In this document: in pieces, positions 5,964 to 7,896 of the stretch
Layout of the letters: each line of letters starts with the position of its first letter
Position numbering within the stretch: the first letter of the stretch is position 1
Source: Verrucomicrobiota bacterium
Lineage (GTDB): Bacteria; Verrucomicrobiota; Verrucomicrobiia; Verrucomicrobiales; Akkermansiaceae
Assembly: GCA_026397695.1 (NCBI GenBank)
Contig: JAPLUJ010000697.1
Coordinates: forward strand, 1-7,896
Direction: 5' to 3'
DNA length: 7,896 nucleotides
Notes under the pieces: generated by a model
What the model was told of the DNA's origin: nothing
Seen by the model: only the letters and a program-made list of their open reading frames with translations
The model's database searches: none
Program-made: the position numbers and the translations under genes

Positions 5964-6626
5964 CTAACGTGACTCGTGCTGCTCCACCGGCGGCAGTTCC
6001 ATGTTTTGTGGCAGTGTGACGAAAAGTCCGCGCAAATCGTTCACATTGAGGGCCGCACCATCAATGAAGGTCCAATCGTTCTTGCCCTTGTCGGCAATCG
6101 CAACCTGATAGCCGATGCTCTCGATCACCAGCGGCTTCGGGGTTCCTTCCCGCATGATCCGGATCTTTCTAACAGTCGGCACCAACACCAACCACTTGGT
6201 GAAAACCAATTTCTCGATGTTCACCCCGTTTTCCTTCACCACTTTTTTGCCGGGGGCGACCTCATACGAACGCGGTTGTCCTTGCGGCTTGAAAGAAATC
6301 ATGCTGATGCCCTGCTGCACCATCTGTGCCGCCACGGTGGCCAGTTGTTTCTCAAGGGCATCCATGCCGCCCATGCGCTTGGCGGCACGCTCCTTCCACA
6401 GCGGATTCATCCGCTCCACCGCCATCTGATAGTGCCCGAGCACCACCTCATCGCCCAGCTTCGCCACGGCGGCCACGGCGGCGGCTTCCACTTGCGGTGG
6501 CACCGGTTCACTGATGACCTCGCCTTCCGCAGGCGGTGGCGGGGGGGCGGGCTTTTTCTGGGCCAGTGCAAGTCCACAGGACAATGCCATGGCAACGCAC
6601 AAAGATACGAAGCGCTGCGGTTTCAC
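5964..6626 (-). CDS. exported protein, function unknown
   Basis: The product is 220 aa when started at the GTG at 6626. The frame is open to an ATG at 6761, but the GTG gives a clean signal peptide ([23 protein letters not shown], likely cleaved after ALA) and leaves room for the divergent rpsO promoter. A Lys/Pro-rich linker (KKPAPPPPP) follows the signal. The mature part has helices at about 50-110 ([20 protein letters not shown], and [11 protein letters not shown]) and then a beta-rich half ([31 protein letters not shown]). The order of helices then strands with a W-FIDG ending recalls NTF2-like folds. This is a guess to be tested by structure prediction. It is followed after nine bases by the SET-domain gene, so the two are probably one operon. 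Confidence 0.74.
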   Translation of the reverse strand: MKPQRFVSLCVAMALSCGLALAQKKPAPPPPPAEGEVISEPVPPQVEAAAVAAVAKLGDEVVLGHYQMAVERMNPLWKERAAKRMGGMDALEKQLATVAAQMVQQGISMISFKPQGQPRSYEVAPGKKVVKENGVNIEKLVFTKWLVLVPTVRKIRIMREGTPKPLVIESIGYQVAIADKGKNDWTFIDGAALNVNDLRGLFVTLPQNMELPPVEQHESR

Positions 6627-6723
6627 GCGGCAAGAGATGCCTTCTTCCCCGTCCCGAGTCAAGCGTGGCGACCTTGTGGTCCCGTCGGGTTGTGCAAATT
6701 CTTCGGCGGGGCCACCATTTGTC

Positions 6724-6751
6724 TTGCCAAGCCCGTGCTGTGGGGTATTCT
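6724..6751 (+). promoter_or_regulatory. rpsO: candidate sigma-70 promoter of rpsO
   Basis: TTGCCA at 6724-6729 (five of six matches to the -35 consensus) and TATTCT at 6746-6751 (four of six to the -10) are separated by 16 bases. This would start transcription near 6758 and give an rpsO leader of about 50 bases. It lies in the gap between the divergent exported-protein gene and rpsO. Confidence 0.42.
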
Positions 6752-6810
6752 TCCGGCGCAACCATCAACCAAGGACGGTCTGGCAAGCGCTGGATCCATC
6801 CCCTAAGAAC

Positions 6811-7068
6811 ATGAGCGAAAAAGACATCAACCTAAAAGACTATAAACTCCATGAAGGTGACACCGGCAGCGCCCCTTATCAAGTGGCACTCCTCACCCAG
6901 CGGATTTTCCACCTGACGGACCATCTGAACCTTCACAAGAAGGATTTCTCGTCCCGCCGCGGCCTCCTGACCATGGTTTCCCAGCGCCGCAAGTTGCTGG
7001 ACTTCATCAAGAAAGGCTCCGAGGAGAAATACCTGCAAGTCATCCAAACCCTCGGACTTCGCCGCTAA
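6811..7068 (+). CDS. rpsO: 30S ribosomal protein S15
   Basis: The product is 85 aa, close to the usual 88-89. It shows the family pattern throughout: [18 protein letters not shown] (15-32), [19 protein letters not shown] (34-52) with the His42/Asp45/Ser48 cluster that contacts 16S rRNA helix 22, and the C-terminal [11 protein letters not shown]. It is a primary binder of the central domain of 16S rRNA in the small subunit. The ATG at 6811 is chosen by alignment, because the frame is open much further upstream. SAPYQV replaces the common SPEVQV. The next gene on the same strand is pnp, the classical order. No Shine-Dalgarno motif precedes the start. Confidence 0.97.
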   Translation: MSEKDINLKDYKLHEGDTGSAPYQVALLTQRIFHLTDHLNLHKKDFSSRRGLLTMVSQRRKLLDFIKKGSEEKYLQVIQTLGLRR

Positions 7069-7081
7069 ACACTTTCCGCCA

Positions 7082-7112
7082 GGCCGCCACGGGAATATCA
7101 CCCGTGGCGGTC
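7082..7112 (+). promoter_or_regulatory. hairpin 1 in the rpsO-pnp gap
   Basis: CCGCCACGGG (7084-7093) and CCCGTGGCGG (7101-7110) pair perfectly over ten bases around the loop AATATCA. G7083-T7111 and G7082-C7112 can extend the stem. It begins 15 bases after the rpsO stop. No T run follows, so it is a poor intrinsic terminator. A transcript-end stabiliser, an attenuator or an RNase III processing stem, as known in the E. coli rpsO-pnp gap, is possible. Confidence 0.6.
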
Positions 7113-7121
7113 GCGCGAAAA

Positions 7122-7154
7122 CGCCCCGGGCACACATCCGTTCCGCCCGGGACG
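7122..7154 (+). promoter_or_regulatory. hairpin 2 in the rpsO-pnp gap
   Basis: CCCGGGC (7125-7131) pairs with GCCCGGG (7145-7151) over seven bases around a 13-base loop. Two more pairs (7122-7123 with 7153-7154) lie beyond one mismatch. It follows hairpin 1 by nine bases and has no T run. Confidence 0.45.
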
Positions 7155-7217
7155 CAGGTCATTGCAACCACCGCTCCGTTAGATCTGGACGGCAGGTATT
7201 GTCCTGAAAAACCGAAT

Positions 7218-7244
7218 GCCCACCCGGCACCCTGTCGGGTTGGC
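7218..7244 (+). promoter_or_regulatory. hairpin 3, just upstream of the pnp start
   Basis: The bases GCCCACCCG (7218-7226) pair with CGGGTTGGC (7236-7244) with a single C/T mismatch, around a loop that a further G-T pair (7227/7235) can close. About 40 bases of A-rich, unstructured sequence (to 7284) separate it from the pnp ATG. A leader hairpin here is a reasonable place for translational or processing control of pnp, which is autoregulated in E. coli. Confidence 0.45.
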
Positions 7245-7284
7245 TGTATGCACCACAAAAAGAAGAAACAAGAAAAGAACAACC

Positions 7285-7896
7285 ATGAATATTCACACCC
7301 TCACGAGCGACATTGGATCCAATCCGATCACGTTCGAAACCGGCAAACTTGCCAAACTCGCCGACGGTGCCGTTACCGTCCGTTGCGGTGACACGATCAT
7401 CCTGGTCACCGCCGTTTCCGCCACCAAGGTGAAAGCCGGCCAAACCTGGTTCCCGCTATCCGTGGAATATAAGGAAAAAGCCTCCGCCGCCGGCGTTTTC
7501 CCCGGTGGCTATTTCAAACGCGAAGGCCGCCCCACCGAAAAGGAAATCCTCACCTGCCGCATGACGGACCGCCCCCTGCGTCCGCTCTTCCCGAAAGGAT
7601 ATTTCTATGACACCCAGCTCATCGCCATCCTGCGCAGCGCCGATGGTGAAAACGATTCGGACATCCTCTCGATGAACGGTGCTTCGGCCGCCCTTTGTCT
7701 GTCAGACATTCCCTTTGCCGGCCCGATCGGGGCGGTACGCGTCGGACGTGTGGACGGTCAGTTCGTGATCAACCCGACCCACGACGAGCGCGCTGACAGC
7801 GATCTCGACCTCATTTACGTCGGCGACAAGACCAACGTCATCATGATCGAGGGCCAAGCCGACGAGATCCCAGAAGACCAATTCATCAAAGCTCTC
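7285..7896 (+). CDS. pnp: polyribonucleotide nucleotidyltransferase (PNPase), N-terminal part (cut by window edge)
   Basis: Reading from the ATG at 7285 gives 204 codons with no stop to the window end. The sequence is the first RNase PH-like core of PNPase: ITFETGKLAKLADGAVTV, GDTIILVTAV, FPLSVEYKEKASAAGVFPGG, then the RNA/phosphate-contact stretch KREGRPTEKEI, MTDRPLRPLFPKGY and SADGENDSDILSMNGASAAL. PNPase degrades RNA 3' to 5' with phosphate and can add 3' tails. It works as a trimer, often within a degradosome. The second core, KH and S1 domains lie beyond the edge. The start is chosen because it aligns with the family and sits after rpsO. An A-rich, purine-rich tract precedes it instead of a Shine-Dalgarno motif. 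Confidence 0.96.
   Translation, partial: MNIHTLTSDIGSNPITFETGKLAKLADGAVTVRCGDTIILVTAVSATKVKAGQTWFPLSVEYKEKASAAGVFPGGYFKREGRPTEKEILTCRMTDRPLRPLFPKGYFYDTQLIAILRSADGENDSDILSMNGASAALCLSDIPFAGPIGAVRVGRVDGQFVINPTHDERADSDLDLIYVGDKTNVIMIEGQADEIPEDQFIKAL

Noticed and set aside
5976..6806. Long plus-strand frame opposite the exported protein
   Set aside because: It is His/Leu/Arg-rich antisense shadow. The minus strand has a signal peptide and ordinary composition, and rpsO needs its own start at 6811.

Overview
This is an ordinary-looking chromosomal segment from a moderately GC-rich bacterium. The likely source is the PVC group, probably Verrucomicrobiota. That placement is an inference from gene content (a SET-domain methyltransferase, several exported Pro-rich or coiled-coil proteins of no recognised family) and from the absence of Shine-Dalgarno motifs before the starts. 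No phage, transposon, CRISPR or plasmid signature was found. Both window ends cut a gene.

Left part (1-1996): on the minus strand, an exported coiled-coil protein (783-199) is followed after 19 bases by dtd (D-aminoacyl-tRNA deacylase, start at 179, cut by the left edge). Divergent from these on the plus strand lies fabD (900-1826, malonyl-CoA:ACP transacylase), followed by a complete tRNA-Asp(GUC) gene at 1920-1996 with encoded CCA.

Middle (2005-4269): a minus-strand pair made of cysE (serine O-acetyltransferase, 3857-3040) and a predicted lipoprotein (3035-2043), closed by an intrinsic terminator at 2037-2006. The cysE reading frame is broken. Its N-terminal and catalytic halves lie in different frames, and about 15 conserved residues are missing at the junction, which fits a 46-nt loss. 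Diverging from cysE is an Rrf2-family regulator (3856-4269). Its ATG and the cysE ATG overlap in a single CATG.

Right-middle (4270-6626): two plus-strand genes (4417-5049, 5065-5388) encode small coiled-coil proteins with a C-terminal membrane segment. They converge, with overlapping stop codons, on a minus-strand pair: an exported protein of unknown function (6626-5964) and a SET-domain protein lysine methyltransferase with a post-SET zinc motif (5954-5385).

Right end (6627-7896): rpsO (ribosomal protein S15) and the first 204 codons of pnp (polynucleotide phosphorylase), the classical rpsO-pnp pair. The 216-base gap between them carries three successive hairpins. I do not see an obvious new multi-gene system. 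The most useful leads are the broken cysE with its shared-start regulator, the tail-anchored coiled-coil pair, the bacterial SET gene and the structured rpsO-pnp gap.
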